Below, piece by piece: positions 1-10,404 of a stretch of DNA of 64,000 bases. This DNA comes from Sialis fuliginosa. Lineage: Eukaryota; Arthropoda; Insecta; Megaloptera; Sialidae. The position numbers were made by a program, and so were the translations under genes. The notes below the pieces were generated by a model. It did no database searches. It worked only from the letters and a program-made list of their open reading frames with translations, and had not been told where the DNA came from. The stretch covers positions 14,706,267 to 14,770,266 of the forward strand of contig OY540809.1 of assembly GCA_961205875.1 (NCBI GenBank), read 5' to 3'. Position 1 is the stretch's first letter. The number at the start of each line of letters is the position of its first letter.

Positions 1-149
1 GCTGGTTTCTTTCCTTTTTTGTGTTGTTCTGAATGTAAAAAATAATGCAAGAGTTTATTGTACATTAAGCTTATTATATAATATTTCGTCGAATTACTTT
101 TCTTGATGAAATTAATTTAATGGAAATAAATTATGATGTATTTTGTTAC

Positions 150-420
150 AATTCAGCTTTATATATTTTTTATGTATGTTCGGGCATAACTTCGACAAAC
201 ATGCACCGATTTGGACGATTTTTTTTGTTTCAAAGAGTATATAAGTACTCCTAAGGTGGTCGCATATAAATTTTATCAGAATCAGTCCATGGACTTCTTG
301 GATTCGCCACTCATAAGGGAAAAATTTAAAAAACTTGTAAAATAAAATCGTCTTTAAAATACTCTAAAAATACTGACAATGAAATTATTATTGAGTTTTT
401 TTGAAGTCAGTTTTTTATTC
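150..420 (+). repeat. Dispersed repeat, GTTCGGGCATAACT family, copy 1
   Basis: Carries the family hallmarks in order: TATGTATGTTCGGGCATAAC, a CACCGATTTGGACGA block, TTTCAAAGAGTATA, CATGGACTTC and a tail ending in TTTTTTGAAGTCAG. Copies recur at 6566, 23438, 29621, 36811 and, reversed, at 51630. The tail of better copies is itself palindromic (ACCGACTTC...GAAGTCGGT). No protein is encoded. The family is clear from recurrence within the window, but its transposon class is not known to me. Confidence 0.7.
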
Positions 421-1261
421 AAAATTGTTGAAATTATATTTGCATCTTTTTGAAAATCTTGAAAATATATGTTTTCACCATTATTTTGTGTGTGTGTGTG
501 TGTTACTGTTAAGCTTTGAAAGAAACTGTCGTATTTTGAAAGAAATCAGACAGCCGGAAACGGATGTTTGCTGTAGTCAATTTTTAAAGTATTTATTGGA
601 AAAAATGTTTTTAGCAAAAGTTTTTTAAGGATTATTTTTTTCTATAAGTTCCAGTGATTGAATAAAAAACAATTCAATGTAAATTAAAATGAATTTAGTT
701 TATTTCTAAAATTCTGTAGGGTCGTAAAAAATTTAAATATATTTTTTTCAAATATCAATTAAAGGAAACAATAAATTCGAAGTTTAAAAGGATATATAAA
801 ATATATTAAGAAGTAATAAAAATTCTTTTGTCGTTAAGGTGTGTGGGGTCTTTAACAATACTAAAGACGATCCATTTGAAAGATTTATTTGTAATTCAGA
901 AAGTGGTAATAAAAAGTACTCTTAGGAAAATTGCTTTTTTACTGTTTTTATTTATGTTATAGTATGTATATGTATTTTTCTATATTGTCAATAAGATTTT
1001 TCTGACACATGCCACATTTTTTGTATGTTTTAAAAAGTTTTTATAAAAAGAGAAAAAAAAAACTTTTTCAATTTGTTATTTTATAAAACTTATTGACATT
1101 TTATATAGAATTTGATTCCAATATGCACTTAGTTTCTTTATTTGGACTATTAATCCACCCTTTATATAAGTTATAGCAGTAAATAATGTAGAAAATTAAT
1201 TTTGTGGAAAAAATGAGGATAGCTGTTACAAATAATTAATCAAGAAATCTTTATACAAAAC
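421..1261. other. No recognisable feature; (GT)n microsatellite at 489-503
   Basis: AT-rich DNA with a short GT microsatellite. A 75-codon open frame at 401-628 starts at TTG and has no family resemblance. I see no exon, RNA gene or repeat boundary. Confidence 0.5.
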
Positions 1262-1424
1262 ATTACTCGACCGACTTTGACGAAACCTTCACCAATGTGT
1301 TCCTTGAAATCTCAGAAATGTTATAATCATACTATCACTCAAAATAGTTCAACACGCAGATAATTAGACCATATGTCTTCATAACTTTAATATTTAAGTC
1401 CTTGCGAAACCGCGAGGAACTGCT
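1262..1424 (+). repeat. Helitron-like repeat remnant ending in CTAG|T
   Basis: The segment contains GACTTTGACGAAACCTTCACC and CCTTGAAATCTCAGAAA blocks that recur (diverged) at 54000-54110 and 57715-57790. It closes with ACCGCGAGGAACTGCTAG followed by T, the CTAG|T terminus shared by Helitron-like copies in this window. The 5' end is not visible, so this is a decayed fragment. Confidence 0.4.
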
Positions 1425-2084
1425 AGTATTACATAATCAATAATATGTATAATATATTTCTTTAAGTACATCAACTGTAATAGCTTTAGTTGCAGCTATT
1501 ACGTTATATAGATTTCTAGATATAATTTTATTTAATCTTCAAACTCCGTCAACAATTTATTTTAATGAAATATTGAAGCACTCGTTGAAGTGTTTAGAAA
1601 CTTAAAAAAAGAGTAATTGCAAAAATTTACAATTCTCGTTTCTGTAAATCGCATCACTCTTAGTTATATTCTTATGCATCTCATGATTGAAAGAGTTTCA
1701 TTATAAATATTACGTTTTTGTCTCTCGTCTCTTATAAACTTCAGTCTTTTAAAATAATAATATATCATTCGTTTTTATTTAGTTCTTATTACACTTTTCT
1801 AGATTTTGTTCTTTTGTATGAACTTTGATGGTAATGTTGGTAGCAGTAATTGTTAAGTTTTATTTTAAAACTTATTTAAAAGATATTAAAATATTATTAT
1901 CATTATTATTATTAATATAAATTTCGAAATATTGGAAAAATATGAAATTAAAAATTTGTCATAATTATAATTTTTAAGCTGGATGCAACGAAATTATAGT
2001 TTTTACAATTCTTTTGTAACGAAAACTAATTTGCTGTTATAAATTAAAAATTTTAAAATTAGATTTGGGTAATGGAGCATCCGT
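1425..2084. other. No recognisable feature
   Basis: Very AT-rich sequence with ATT trinucleotide runs near 1885-1915. I see no exon, RNA gene or clear repeat boundary. Confidence 0.5.
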
Positions 2085-2285
2085 TAATTACGTAAAGCCT
2101 TGGGAGGAGGAAGGGGGTGACGTTAAACCTTACGAATCATTATGTGGGGAGGGGTAGTAGTAGTTTTTTAAAATAATTTAATGTTATAATAATTTTTTTT
2201 TAGTTAAAATATAAGGGGGGGTTAGGTTAGGTTAAGCTGAGGGAGGGAGGGTCGAAAGATAAAAAAAAAGATCCTTATGTTATTA
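2085..2285. repeat. G-rich MITE-like fragment with ATTACGTAA end
   Basis: GCATCCGTTAATTACGTAAAG at the left is followed by G-rich tracts (GGGAGGAGGAAGGGGG, GGGGAGGGG, GGGAGGGAGGG). The element at 30296-30580 has the same layout: an ATTACGTAAG end and GGGGAG tracts. No matching right terminus is visible, so this is probably a broken copy. The GGTTAGGTTAGGTTA at about 2220 is too short to be telomeric. Confidence 0.3.
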
Positions 2286-2878
2286 ATTGCCGCTCTGTAA
2301 TCGTCATTAATAAAAAGAATACAAATAATGTTAAATTTCAATTTAAATTTTATTCAAAATAAAATAATTCTAGAAGCTATAGAAATATTCATGATAAAAG
2401 AAAACGTAATATTGATACAAATTGATCAATAGTTACATCTGAAGAGTTGCAATAACATTTTATGTGCGGAATTTTTCACTGAAATATATAAAGAAATAAG
2501 AATTGAACGTAAGTATTGCCTTTGACAATGCAAGAGTTTGAATACCATTCATCTTGGGGATATATTACATAGAATTGGACGCGCTAACTCCCACAGTCAT
2601 ACAGACATAGATCTCTTTCTCTAGGTTTAGAGACGCTCTTTATGAATAGGAGAAAGAATTTATACTCGTTTAACTATTTACTTGATGTTATATAATTCAA
2701 AGTGAATTGTGGATTTTTATATAACTTTTTTATTTGTGTGGGAGGGAGGGAGGGCATTTGCTGTTTGTTATTAAATAAAAAGTTTAGATAAAGGCTTCAA
2801 ATTTATTTTATCAATATCGATATCGTTTGCGATACATTTAGGAAAGGTAGCAGCTGTCAGACATAAAAGAAAAAGATG
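2286..2878. other. No recognisable feature
   Basis: AT-rich DNA with one GGGAGGGAGGGAGGG run near 2740. No coding or structural signal was identified. Confidence 0.5.
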
Positions 2879-3101
2879 AAGAAGGTTAGGTAATACAGAT
2901 TTATGTTATGATAGTCGATAAAACAGGTCGCGCGTATAAAAATCACTTTACCTAAGATAATTGAATAATTAATCAATTTTTCGCGATATAAAGTAGCTAT
3001 CTCCCTGCCAAATTTCATCAAGATCGGTTCAGTGGTTTAACCGTAACAAACAGACAGATATACACAGAGACAGACATACGCATTTATAAAATGAGTATGG
3101 A
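2879..3101 (-). mobile_element. Helitron-like element, minus orientation, 3'-truncated
   Basis: On the minus strand it reads TCCATACTCAT..., AAATGCG, a (TCTG)-type tract, GTTACGGTTAAACCACTGAACC, GATCTTGATGAAATTTGGCAGG and GATAGCTACTTT. This order recurs in the copies at 8157, 12645, 14539 and 30582. The usual CTAG terminus and hairpin are absent at the left, so the 3' end is lost. It encodes no Rep/helicase and is non-autonomous. Confidence 0.65.
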
Positions 3102-3734
3102 TAAGTATGTACAGTTTACGACATTGAACTAGTGAACCGATTTTTATGGGATTTTGACTATTGGAAAACCTAATCTTGGGTATATGATATATTCAGACAG
3201 GTATGTATGAAGGAAAATTGAAATTTTTTAACTGACGTATTAAAAAAATTTTACAACTGATATAATATAAAATACCTTCATGTTTCCTCATATTATATTT
3301 TTATAATTAAACATTATCAAATACAACATGCAAAAAGGTATAGTTTCTATCAAAATTAATGAAATTAAACATGTTTATAAATAACATCACGATAACAAAA
3401 AATGATGAAAAACATACGATATATTTAACATAAATATGAAAAACAAACTACGCACCTATATGGATTAGGTACATAATAATTTTTTTTATAAAAACAGCTT
3501 TCAGAACACATCAAAAAGTTTTTTTTTTAACAACAAAAAGTATGTGATATAGATTTCGGTGTGCTTTTACATCTTATTTATTCTATAGAATATGTTAATC
3601 CTGAGTAATTTATGTTAACACATTCAGTGTGGTTTTGTTTTTTCGTTTTTTTTGATGTTCTATGAGTCAGGTATGAAATTTATAATACATCAAAAGTAAA
3701 AAGTGGAAAAACAGTCTAACAAGCGTCATATGTA
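3102..3734. other. No recognisable feature
   Basis: AT-rich sequence without identifiable repeats or exons. A CAG|GTATGA acceptor/donor-like juxtaposition at about 3666 has a weak context and is not called. Confidence 0.45.
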
Positions 3735-4122
3735 CAGTCACCTGCATTAATGGTCTTGCAGTTTGTATTCATTTTCGTTTATCACAAACTTAGTAGGCTC
3801 CTCCCATTTGTGCAATTATAATATTTAAATCATTTCTCCATGTATCAAACAAAGACATATATTTTGAAATTCATTTGCTAGATAAAGAACTACTCTTCGT
3901 TTACAGTACTCATATATATTTGTGAAATTAAATTATTATGTAATCTATTGAAAATTGTATACGTAAATTTTGTGGCAATAAATATTTGATATTCCGAATT
4001 TTAGTTTTTAAATATATTAAACTTGATAGAAAAAGATAACCGATGATGTTTGTCTTTAAATTTGGAATCTGTTGTAAGCGATTCTAGCCTTTAGGGTGCC
4101 AGACGAGTTCTACAGGCGACTG
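3735..4122. mobile_element. Tc1/mariner-type MITE, 388 bp
   Basis: The left end reads TA|CAGTCACCTGCA and the right end TACAGGCGACTG|TA. This gives inverted terminal repeats CAGTC(A/G)CCTG flanked by TA dinucleotides (3733-3734 and 4123-4124). TA duplication and CAGT-type ends are typical of the Tc1/mariner (IS630) superfamily. The interior has no transposase frame, so it is non-autonomous. Confidence 0.7.
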
Positions 4123-4487
4123 TACATACGTTGCTGTCGGAATTATTATTACCAGTGCACCATGTGATAAAGACAGTTTATTGGTTTTATCAGTGGCGTA
4201 TAGAAGAAAATTAATGTATTTAGTCCAATACAATCATTTTTAAAATTTAATTACGTTTAGAAGATTTTCAAAATTATTGACCTCCTCCTCTTGTAAGGAT
4301 CGTAAGAGTTAAATGACCATGTAAAATATGTATAAAATAAATTAATTTGCCTGGATCGAAATATTAGTTTTTGTTATTTGCTTACAATTTTTGATAGGAT
4401 AAATTTTCAAAAAAGATACCTAAAAATTCATAATCTATGGAAATTTTTTATAGGAGGTTTTAACTAACCAATACTCTGAATTGTATA
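4123..4487. other. Unassigned; solitary hAT-type end at 4191
   Basis: CAGTGGCGTA at 4191-4200 matches the terminal repeat of the hAT MITEs at 8864 and 33975. No partner TACGCCACTG lies within reach, so only one end is seen. The remainder is plain AT-rich DNA. Confidence 0.4.
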
Positions 4488-4640
4488 CTTTAGTATAAAA
4501 CTCTTACCCATGGTAAGAGTTTTGACAGCCCGAATCGATTTCTGATTGATTATACTCGTAGTAACCAAGTCTCACCTACAGTCATGTTAAGTCAAATAGC
4601 GACGCTGTTAAAAAACTCTTACTACGAATGTCTCTACTTT
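4488..4640. mobile_element. MITE, AGTAAGAGTT family, copy 1
   Basis: Contains GGTAAGAGTTTTGACAGCCC, an ATCGATTTCTGATTGATT block and GTAACCAAGTCTCACC, then a reversed terminal block GCGACGCTGTTAAAAAACTC and CTTACTACGAATGTCTCTAC. The same architecture recurs at 19098-19335 and 57158-57594. Its right end runs into a tandem array. Confidence 0.6.
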
Positions 4641-4935
4641 AGTATAGGCAATCCCCTCTTATCTCTCGGCCCTGAAAGACAATCCAGCAATAAAATAACT
4701 TAAATTTTTAAAAATGGCGATGATTGAAAGTTTTACTGTGAGTATATAGAATAGGGGACCCCCTCTTACCGCTCGCCTCTCAAAGACAATCTAGCAATAA
4801 AATAACTTACTTTTTTTTAAATGGCGGCGGTTGAAAGTCTTACTATTAGTATCTATACTTTAGTATCCCCCCTCTCACCGCTCGCCCCTTAAAGACAATC
4901 CAACATTAAAATGAGTTCAATTAAAAAAAATATCA
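4635..4935 (+). repeat. Tandem repeat, about 107-109 bp period, 2.7 units
   Basis: Three successive units contain CCCCTCTTA/CCCCCTCTCACCGCTCG, AAAGACAATC(C/T)AGCAATAAA, ATGGCG and TTGAAAGT(C/T)TTACT. The CCTCTT block ends at 4660, 4767 and 4876, giving steps of 107 and 109 bp. Each unit ends with TACT...AGTAT sequence resembling the end of the MITE at 4488-4640, so the array seems to have grown from the transposon end. Confidence 0.75.
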
Positions 4936-5449
4936 CATTAGTTATCTCAGTATAATTGCTTTTTAATGATTCCATTACATAATTTCTGCATTAAAGATAC
5001 TTATCAATAATGGTACTTGATACGTTTTGAAATCTACACAAGAGATCCGTCTCTTAACGAAGTACTTGTGATGTCAGACAACTTCTTTAAACCGGTTTTA
5101 TTTGACTTTTACTTTTGACGAATAGGAACTTGTATGACTCGTTTGTTCCTTCCACTTAATTTCCTTTTATTCCAAGCACCGACGATTATCATTCCCTTTT
5201 CTTCACACATGTCAAATGGCCCTCGAAATATATTTTACTTTTTCTTGCAGACTCTTTATGTTGGTATTTGAATCCAGAATGATTTAATTTTCTTAGGATT
5301 CAGATCAATTTAATGAGAAAATTTGGGCATTGTTGAAAATTACACTTTAATAACATGAAGAAATAATATATTATTTAATTGATACTATTTTGTTAAGTTA
5401 TTTTGTAGAACGTGTAGTTGTAGGAAGTAGGTATGTTGTTGAACACATA
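4936..5449. other. No recognisable feature
   Basis: Ordinary AT-rich sequence. No exon, repeat terminus or RNA gene was recognised. Confidence 0.45.
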
Positions 5450-5451
5450 TA

Positions 5452-5749
5452 CCGAGTGCGCAAAAAGTATGTTTTATTTGAGTCTGTAGTGCCCTTAAAA
5501 TGACCTTGAAAAAAAAATACATATTCTAACGTAAAATTTTCCGCTCTTTTCGAATCTGCAATAAAAAAAGGGGGTACTGTTTAAAAAATCGATTTTTGGT
5601 TCGCTGTAGCTTAGAGGTTATGTTCAAGGTCAAATTCAAGGTCACCATTGGATTTCCCGTCAAAAAATACGTCGGATATGGTATTTTCAATTTTGTTCCC
5701 GCTTATTCTGCGAAATTTTCAGGGGTTTCCATACTTTTGGCGCACCCGG
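5452..5749. mobile_element. Mariner-like MITE with TA flanks, 298 bp
   Basis: The left end TA|CCGAGTGCGCAAAAAGTATG mirrors the right end CATACTTTTGGCGCACCCGG|TA, with two or three differences over about 20 bp. TA dinucleotides flank both ends (5450-5451 and 5750-5751). A subterminal inverted AAGGTCA motif also occurs. Two overlapping open frames (5596-5829 and 5648-5851) run out of this element into the next one and are not genes. Confidence 0.7.
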
Positions 5750-5757
5750 TATGTATA

Positions 5758-6003
5758 TCCATACTATTTTTTAAAAGCGAAAGTAACTCTGTCTGTCTAT
5801 CGGTCTGTTTGTTACCATTTCACGGCTAAGCCGCTGAACCGCTCTTGGTGAAATTTGGTAGGGAAATAGCTTGCATCCGGAGGAAGAACAAAAATGTCAC
5901 GTATTATGCCGTTTTTACTGAAATATTATAATATCCGAAATAAAAAATTGATTAGATAAAAAAATACAAATTATACGCGGACGAAGTTGCGGGTAACGTC
6001 TAG
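5758..6003 (+). mobile_element. Helitron-like element, near-complete
   Basis: Begins TCCATACTATTTTT after A and ends GGGTAACGTCTAG before T. In order it has GCGAAAGTAACTCTGTCTG, CACGGCTAAGCCGCTGAACC, GGTGAAATTTGGTAGGG and AGCTTGCATCC. Just before the end, GCGGACGAAGTTGC can form the 3' hairpin that Helitrons carry a few bases upstream of CTRR. It lies 8 bp after the preceding MITE and is non-autonomous. Confidence 0.75.
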
Positions 6004-6565
6004 TTTCTAATAATTGTTTAATGCATTTTTTCTTGATTTATTCTGGAAGTAATGTTCTTGCATTATTGTGTTAGGGAATCAGTTACATTTAATACTAAAC
6101 TATATAAAAAATACATTCTAGCATATAAAATATAAAACTAAATGTATTTACTGAACCACGAGCACTGAAGGTGTCCAAGCGAGGGCCCGGTCTCACGCAT
6201 TATAATAAACACACACACCGGTGTAAATCCTTGGAGAAAGTGGGAGATTCTGGAGCATAACCACGTGTTTGTTCTCCATTAGCTGTGCCAACAAAGTTTT
6301 CTTTACGTCGTCGGCGGTCAATTATGTTGACCGGGGCTTAAGGAACAGTTGGCGGCCCCGAGATACGCTGTATCTGACAATACAGAGACGGCTTCAAACA
6401 CCTTACCGAATCTTATTTTATAGAATTCCAGATTTTGCTGAAATTATATAAAATAAGTCTTGAGTCTTAAGTTGTATAAATATGAAAGTCTCATGAAAAT
6501 CGGTTCAGTAGTTTAAATCATATGTCAAGTATTATTATGTATAATTTTGAAAATACAGAACTTAT
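6004..6565. other. Unassigned; GC-richer stretch 6160-6375
   Basis: AT-rich flanks surround a more balanced segment (AAGCGAGGGCCCGG, ACCGGTGTAAATCC, GTCGTCGGCGGTC, GGCGGCCCCGAG). A 60-codon open frame at 6269-6451 is not recognisable. The segment could be a regulatory or decayed transcribed sequence; nothing decides between these. Confidence 0.35.
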
Positions 6566-6990
6566 TTTTAACCGAATTCAAAAAAGGGAGGTTCTCAATT
6601 CGACTGTATATATTTTTTATGTATGTTCGCGCATAACTCCAGCAAATATGTACTGATTTGGACAATTTTTTATTTGTTTGAAAGAGTATACTGCCGAGGT
6701 CGTCCTACATAAATTTTATTAAAATCTGACCATGGACTTCAAAAAGAAAGGGGTTCTCAATTCGGATGTACATATATATGTTTTTTATGTATAACTTCGA
6801 CAGATATGCACCAATTTGGACGTCTTTTTTGTTTGAAAGAGAATACTCCCGAAGTGAACCCATATATTATATTTTATCAAAATCTGACCATGTACTTTGA
6901 AGATATACGTCACTCAAATGGGAACAATAAAAAACTTAAAAAAAAAAACACAAAAAACGATTTTTTCGGTTTTTTTATGTCGTTTTTTTT
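6566..6990 (+). repeat. GTTCGGGCATAACT-family repeat, head-to-tail dimer
   Basis: Two partial units follow each other in the same orientation. GTTCTCAATTCG begins at 6591 and again at 6753 (162 bp apart). Each is followed by ATGTAT, the CACC(A)ATTTGGAC block, TTGAAAGAGTATAC and AAATCTGACCATG. The second unit runs to an A/T-rich tail that stops at the TTAA where the next element starts. Confidence 0.75.
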
Positions 6991-6994
6991 TTAA

Positions 6995-7606
6995 CACTAG
7001 AAAGACGGGAAAATCTACCTACCTACAAAGACGGCGACCGGTCAAATGACTACAAATTTAGTAAATATCTTTTTTTATGAGTGGCGAAAAAAATTTAAAG
7101 TAAAGAAATAAAACAAGATCTAATGTATGATTAATTTTAATATTCACACACAATTTTTACATTTCATCTTCGGGTATATTTTGCAAAATATAAAGTATTT
7201 CGTTATCTCGAAGCCCTCGAGACATTTTTTCACAAATTACTCACAATAATATCGATCCACAATTACAGGCGGTCGAAACTTTACTGACCACTCCTTTGAC
7301 TGATAAAATAAAAGCAATTCATATACGTATTTATTGTTGTACCCTCTCAACAACAATTAAAAACATACAACAATTAAAAAAAATTATCAGATCATAACCG
7401 TCAAAAGACTGCCGCCGTCTTTGTCGGTATATCAATATTTTAAACAATAAAGAAAAGACATGTGAATTATTTTGATACATAGTATCATTTAACTACTAGT
7501 ATTAATAAAAGTCACAAAGTCTCAGTACGGTAAGTCAAATAGTTTTTAAATTATTCAATATTGAAATTGAAATTACCGTCAAATGACTGCTCCCGTCTTT
7601 CTAGTG
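6995..7606. mobile_element. piggyBac-like MITE, 612 bp, TTAA target
   Basis: Flanked on both sides by TTAA (6991-6994 and 7607-7610), the hallmark target duplication of piggyBac elements. The ends are perfect 16 bp inverted repeats starting CACTAGAAAGACGGGA, similar in form to piggyBac termini (C-C/A-C-TAGAAAGA). Subterminal GTCAAATGACT motifs appear near both ends (about 7034 and 7577), with a third, altered copy at about 7401. No transposase frame exists, so the element is non-autonomous. Confidence 0.85.
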
Positions 7607-7610
7607 TTAA

Positions 7611-8156
7611 ATCAGTAATTGACTAAAATCTGACCAAATGGCATACGTTCATATCAAAGAAAAAACTTCATGAAAATCGGTCTGACAGTTTTCAAGAAAG
7701 ACATTTAGACGTTACGTTGTATAAATATTAAGTATTGATGGAAAATAATAATGTTGGGTTCTCGATTTTCGAAGTCGGCCCTGTCCCATATCCTTCTCTG
7801 TTGGATGATATGGGATACAGATTATATCTGTTTAGTCTGCACACACAGTTTAGGCACACCGGCTGAATTATTGACACTTAGGTTCATTACTGGAAAAATG
7901 TTCGCACAGCTTTTTTTATGAAAAAGGGAAAAAATCGTGCGAATATTGGTTTCTATTTATAAATAATGTTTTATGCCCCGTGTCATTTTTAGTGTAATTG
8001 ACAGTTTTGAAACTTTACTGTGTTCGAGTTATTTATATCAACATGTGTAGCAAATATACTCATGTATATAGACATATAGTACAACATCGATGATGTGAAC
8101 CAAAATAAATTGATATTTTTGATTAATGTATCTTTTTTTCGATTTTATATTTATTA
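7611..8156. other. Unassigned; short repeat remnant at 7625-7735
   Basis: CTTCATGAAAATCGGTCTG with TTGTATAAATATT resembles 6458-6530 and looks like a decayed dispersed repeat. Nothing else is recognised. Confidence 0.4.
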
Positions 8157-8462
8157 TCCATACTGATATTATAAATGCGAAAGTAGCTTTGTCTGCCTGT
8201 CAGTTTGGTACCTGTTCACGGTTAAACCGCTGAACTGATCTTAATGAAATTTGGTAGGGAGATAACTTTCATCTTGAAGAAGGATATAGGCTACTTTGTA
8301 TCTCGTTAAATTGATTAGATTTAAAAAAAAGATTTTAAAAAGGTTATACTTTTTTGGCGTAATGACATCTAGCATGCAAATGCGAAACTAAAAACATGTT
8401 TTATCGACTATCTTAACAGAAATCTGTATTACTACACGGATGAAGTTGCGGGTAACAGCTAG
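8157..8462 (+). mobile_element. Helitron-like element, full length, 306 bp
   Basis: Inserted between A and T: it starts TCCATACTGATATTATAAAT and ends GCGGGTAACAGCTAG. Internal order is GCGAAAGTAGC, a TCTGCCTGTC tract, CACGGTTAAACCGCTGAAC, GATCTTAATGAAATTTGGT, ATAGGCTACTTTGTATC, CATCTAGCATGCAAATGCG and CAGAAATCTGTATTAC. The TC start, CTAG end and A|T insertion fit Helitrons. The 3' hairpin is eroded (ACGGATGAAGTTGCG). Confidence 0.8.
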
Positions 8463-8855
8463 TATTTATTTAAAAATGTTATTTTTCAATAAACTCTTCA
8501 GTTCAAATTTGATTTATTCTAACGTGCAGGGAATAAATTAAAAATCGAAAATAAAAACTGAAAACTAAATAAAAAAAATTGCCAAAATGTCATAGGTTCT
8601 GTCTGTAAGTTGCAAATATTTGTATTTGTTGACTATTTTTTATGCGTCAAATTTTTTTCTGCTGGTCTGATTTTTATTAATCTTTCACTGTAAGAAATTT
8701 TACGTCTCTAAAATTAGTTTTTTATTTGCTATTTGCAGGTCCGTATTAAATAAAAATAAAAATTAATGTTTTCTAATCATGAGGAAAGGATTTGATTTCA
8801 AAACATATCTAAGTAGTTTTGACAGTACAAATTATATTATTAGAATCTAGTAATC
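8463..8855. other. No recognisable feature
   Basis: AT-rich sequence between a Helitron-like element and a hAT MITE. Nothing was identified. Confidence 0.5.
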
Positions 8856-8863
8856 GTGCCTTA

Positions 8864-9266
8864 CAGTGGCGTAGGAACGGGGGGGGTTTTGGGGTCGAAA
8901 CCCCCCCCCCGAAATTTTAAAATATATGAAATTAGTATAACAATTTGGAATTTTTGTGATAATAACCCCCCCCCCCCCCGAAATATTTAATGCTGTTAAA
9001 ATATGCGAAATAAATATAAAAATTTTGAACCAAATGACCTTTTTTTTTTGATCATATAATTCATTGTATTTAATTAAATAACTAAAAAAAAAAAAGAAGG
9101 TCTTCATCATAATAATTATAATTTTCAATTGTGTGACCTTTTTTTTTTTTTTTAGTCAATAAAAGTCATAATTAACTAAAATTTTTGCTTTTTCAATCAA
9201 AAAAATTTCGCATATTTTTTGGAATATCAAAACCCCCCCCCGAAAATTTTTCTTACTACGCCACTG
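8864..9266. mobile_element. hAT MITE, 403 bp, perfect 8 bp target duplication
   Basis: Terminal inverted repeats CAGTGGCGTAG (8864-8874) and CTACGCCACTG (9256-9266) are identical over 11 bp. They are flanked by the perfect duplication GTGCCTTA (8856-8863 and 9267-9274). An 8 bp duplication with CAGTGG-type ends is diagnostic of hAT transposons. The interior holds three poly-C runs, each followed by GAAAT or GAAAA. A 93-codon open frame on the minus strand here is a by-product of this sequence. Confidence 0.92.
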
Positions 9267-9274
9267 GTGCCTTA

Positions 9275-10404
9275 CAATTAGGTTAACTGACAATAATTAT
9301 AAACGAATATAAAAATATATAAAATATGCATACCTTACGTACAAAAAATAAATGGTTTCATCAAAATAAAATTTTCTGTAGAATTGTAGAAGATAATGAT
9401 TTACTTCTGCTTGTTTATTTTCTTCTAAACATTTTCATTAAAAAATAATCAGCTTACATCTCTTTTTATACAAAAAATATATGTGTACACCGTAACGATC
9501 TTTATTATCATGTACAGCGAAATGAAAGAAGAAGAAAAACCCGAAACGTAGCGAGAAATAAATAAGGGAACATAAATTTTCATAAGATGGATGTTTGTGT
9601 ATGTTCGCAGATACCATCAACTTGTGCACTGATTGAAAAAATAAAATACAGTACATAAAGAAACTTGTATGCAGTGCACGTTAATTCCGTCGAGTCGATA
9701 AGAGCGGGTGCTGCTGCTATAGATGGGCGTGACCGATACGACACGGGGAGATATCTACCTCCATCCCAATACCCACCATTTCAAACCGACTGCCAAGCAA
9801 TTGCTACCGATACTTAGTGTTCTTCAATTAATTCCAATCACTGGCTAGGGATGGAAAAATCCCGTATAGTAATGATAACTAAGCAGTGAGATTTTTAGAA
9901 TTGCTTTACTTATTTTTTAAGTATCATACCTTAAGAAGAGGTTACTGATTTTTCTTTCTTCACAATATCGAAGACACGAGAAGCTTTGTGATCGTTTTAA
10001 AATAAGACAACAAAATTGTTCTCAGATTTCAAAATTTTAAATTTAACTTTCCCTTTCAGGTCAAGACAAACACTTACTTAACCGATATTAATGAAACTTG
10101 GTTGAATGATTGGGTCTAGCTTAAGGACGGTTCCATTTAAATATCATCAAAATCGTATGTAAGGGAAAGGGGTGACATTACAAAATATTATTTTTTTCAA
10201 GAAATCAATCAAATTCCCATAATACATCTCAATTTGCTTTAAATATTCAATGTCATTTTGACGTTTACACAAATTTAGATTTAGATTGAAATTGTCAAGA
10301 AATTAAAAATATATGAAATAATAATCAGGTTTGTCTTAAAAAAAAATTTCAAATTAATATTCATTAGTAAAATTATATAAAAATTAAATTCTTTACCAAG
10401 ATCT
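9275..10404. other. Unassigned; GC-richer island 9664-9835
   Basis: Most is AT-rich. The island contains CGTCGAGTCGATAAGAGCGG, GGGCGTGACCGATACGAC and ACCGACTGCCAAGCAATTGC, and lacks repeat signatures. A decayed repeat of the TTAATGAAACTTGG type lies at 10080-10160. No exon boundaries are convincing. Confidence 0.35.

Noticed and set aside
2219-2236. GGTTAGGTTAGGTTA, like the insect telomere repeat
   Set aside because: Only about two and a half units, next to G-rich repeat debris; too short for an interstitial telomere.
3640-3672. CAG|GTATGA juxtaposition as a second recursive splice site
   Set aside because: The donor is weak (GTATGA) and the pyrimidine tract is separated from the AG by purine-rich sequence.
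5596-5851. Two overlapping open frames of 67 and 77 codons
   Set aside because: They run from the mariner-like MITE into the adjacent Helitron-like element.
8847-9128. 93-codon minus-strand frame with glycine runs
   Set aside because: The glycines come from poly-C runs inside a hAT MITE.
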